Part shown: positions 63,386 through 64,000 of the stretch, piece after piece | How positions within the stretch are numbered: position 1 is the first letter of the stretch | How the letters are laid out: every line of letters begins with the position of its first letter | From: Rhizobium sp. BK313 | Lineage (GTDB): Bacteria > Pseudomonadota > Alphaproteobacteria > Rhizobiales > Rhizobiaceae | Direction: 5' to 3' | Assembly: GCF_014193655.1 (NCBI RefSeq) | Contig: NZ_JACHZQ010000002.1 | Coordinates: 613,729-677,728, forward strand | DNA length: 64,000 nt | Program-made: the position numbers and the translations under genes | The notes under the pieces: generated by a model | Told to the model about the DNA's origin: nothing | Databases searched by the model: none | What the model saw: the letters and a program-made list of their open reading frames with translations, nothing else

Positions 63386-64000
63386 ATGACTTCAATTATT
63401 TCTTCTCTGCCCGTCAATCTGATCCGGTCTCTCCCCACTGCCACGATCGCTTCTCTGAGCACGGACGAGGTTGCAGCACTGGGCACTAACCAAATCAACG
63501 CGCTTACCTCAGCCCAGATCGCCGCGTTGGATACGCAAGATGTTGCTGTTCTTACCTCGAAGCAAATGAACGCCATATCGGCAAGCGCCATAGTGGGCTT
63601 GGGGCTAGACCAACTGGCCGTTCTATCGTCGGTCCAGATTGGGGGGCTTTCCACGACCGAAGTGAAAGCGCTGACGTCCAGTCAGATCGCGGCATTGTCG
63701 ACGACGCAGATTGGTTCATTGACGACGACGCAGATCGCCGCTTTCTCTGCCGCAGAGGTTGGTGCGCTGTCGTCGCAGGATATCGCGACGTTGTCGAGCG
63801 ACCAGATCGGTGCCATCAGCGCGCTGGCCCTGTCGAAGCTTTCCACGGCCAATGTTGCGTTACTCTCCACTGCCACGGTCGCCGCGTTGAAGACGGCGCA
63901 GATTGCGGCGCTGACATCCAGTCAGATCGGTGCGCTCACGACCGGTCAGATCCATGTTTTGAGTTCGGCGCAGATGAGCGTTCTGAGCGCAATGCAGGTT
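63386..64000 (+). CDS. Octapeptide-repeat protein, 3' end beyond the window
   Basis: At least 205 residues, open to the last base of the window. From about residue 20 it consists of tandem imperfect octads of the type L-(S/T)-(S/T)-x-Q-(I/V)-x-A. Hydrophobic residues at positions 1, 6 and 8 alternate with the polar Ser/Thr/Gln face, which suggests a solenoid of short helices. There is no N-terminal signal peptide, so export, if any, would be by a C-terminal type I signal outside the window (inference). The start is ATG 63386, with GTG 63371 possible. I recall similar repeats in large alphaproteobacterial proteins but know no function. Confidence 0.8.
   Translation, partial: MTSIISSLPVNLIRSLPTATIASLSTDEVAALGTNQINALTSAQIAALDTQDVAVLTSKQMNAISASAIVGLGLDQLAVLSSVQIGGLSTTEVKALTSSQIAALSTTQIGSLTTTQIAAFSAAEVGALSSQDIATLSSDQIGAISALALSKLSTANVALLSTATVAALKTAQIAALTSSQIGALTTGQIHVLSSAQMSVLSAMQV
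63446..64000 (+). repeat. 24-bp degenerate tandem repeat array
   Basis: The octad-repeat protein is encoded by about 23 imperfect 24-bp units (recurrent elements such as CAGATCGC(G/C)G and TTGTCGACGACGCAGAT). DNA identity between units is moderate while the protein pattern is kept, which suggests old duplications under selection. It continues past the window end. Confidence 0.8.

Noticed and set aside
63446..64000. The tandem 24-bp periodicity as a CRISPR array
   Set aside because: Units are adjacent, imperfect and in frame with a protein pattern; no spacers exist.

Overview
The window looks like a chromosomal or megaplasmid segment of an alphaproteobacterium of the order Hyphomicrobiales, most likely Rhizobiaceae (Sinorhizobium/Ensifer/Rhizobium type). 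The grounds are the divergent katG-oxyR pair, a short Omp2b/RopA-type porin, a kinase with an ABC-type substrate-binding sensor paired with a FixJ-type regulator, an ECF sigma factor with a C-terminal extension, several small exported proteins of rhizobial character, and uniformly high GC with many GTG/TTG starts. I saw no rRNA, tRNA or CRISPR array. The only mobile-element trace is a decayed IS3-family transposase end near 46.85 kb.

Layout. 0-3.5 kb: oxidative-stress pair katG/oxyR. 3.6-8.5 kb: a methyltransferase, a DUF4242-nucleotide cyclase fusion, and a signalling cluster of two response regulators and a hybrid-sensor histidine kinase. 8.8-15.9 kb: a rightward run of exported proteins, namely an arylsulfatase, an exported HAD phosphatase, a Gly-rich protein, an octaheme cytochrome c with HEAT and TPR repeats (broken by a frameshift) and an outer-membrane channel-like protein. 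15.9-18.6 kb: an HSL-type esterase and an ECF sigma factor. 18.9-24.6 kb: an MscS-type channel operon, a small protein and a membrane-anchored TPR regulator. 24.6-39.4 kb: a large, mostly leftward locus with an epoxide hydrolase, an isochorismatase pseudogene, a second exported HAD phosphatase, a formylglycine-generating enzyme, a MoxR/DUF58/DUF4381/BatA/BatB-C/BatD operon, a second arylsulfatase, a lipoprotein hydrolase and a DUF1254 protein.

39.5-50.2 kb: a candidate small RNA, a methyltransferase divergent from a GGDEF-EAL protein, an ampR-bla-ampC beta-lactamase locus, small proteins, an IS3 remnant, a second GGDEF-EAL protein and an ArsR regulator. 50.5-57.7 kb: an SDR, lipoproteins, a three-gene operon (isoprenylcysteine-methyltransferase-like, E2-like acyltransferase, SDR with SEC-C tail), a porin and a ParA-like protein with a degenerate P-loop. 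58.2-64 kb: a class IV aminotransferase overlapping a formyltransferase, a TPR-ATP-grasp protein, and the start of a large octapeptide-repeat protein that runs off the window.

The most notable signal is a 17-bp motif (AAGTACGTTACTGTAAA or its complement). It occurs six times, each copy 47-125 bp upstream of a start: both sides of the mscS divergent region, the FGE gene, arylsulfatase 2, the lipoprotein hydrolase and the DUF1254 gene. It suggests one unidentified regulator controls a cell-envelope regulon that combines sulfatase maturation, a Bat/MoxR complex and mechanosensitive channels. The octaheme frameshift, the aminotransferase/formyltransferase/ATP-grasp group, the octad-repeat protein and the orphan promoter-terminator pair near 39.5 kb also deserve checks.
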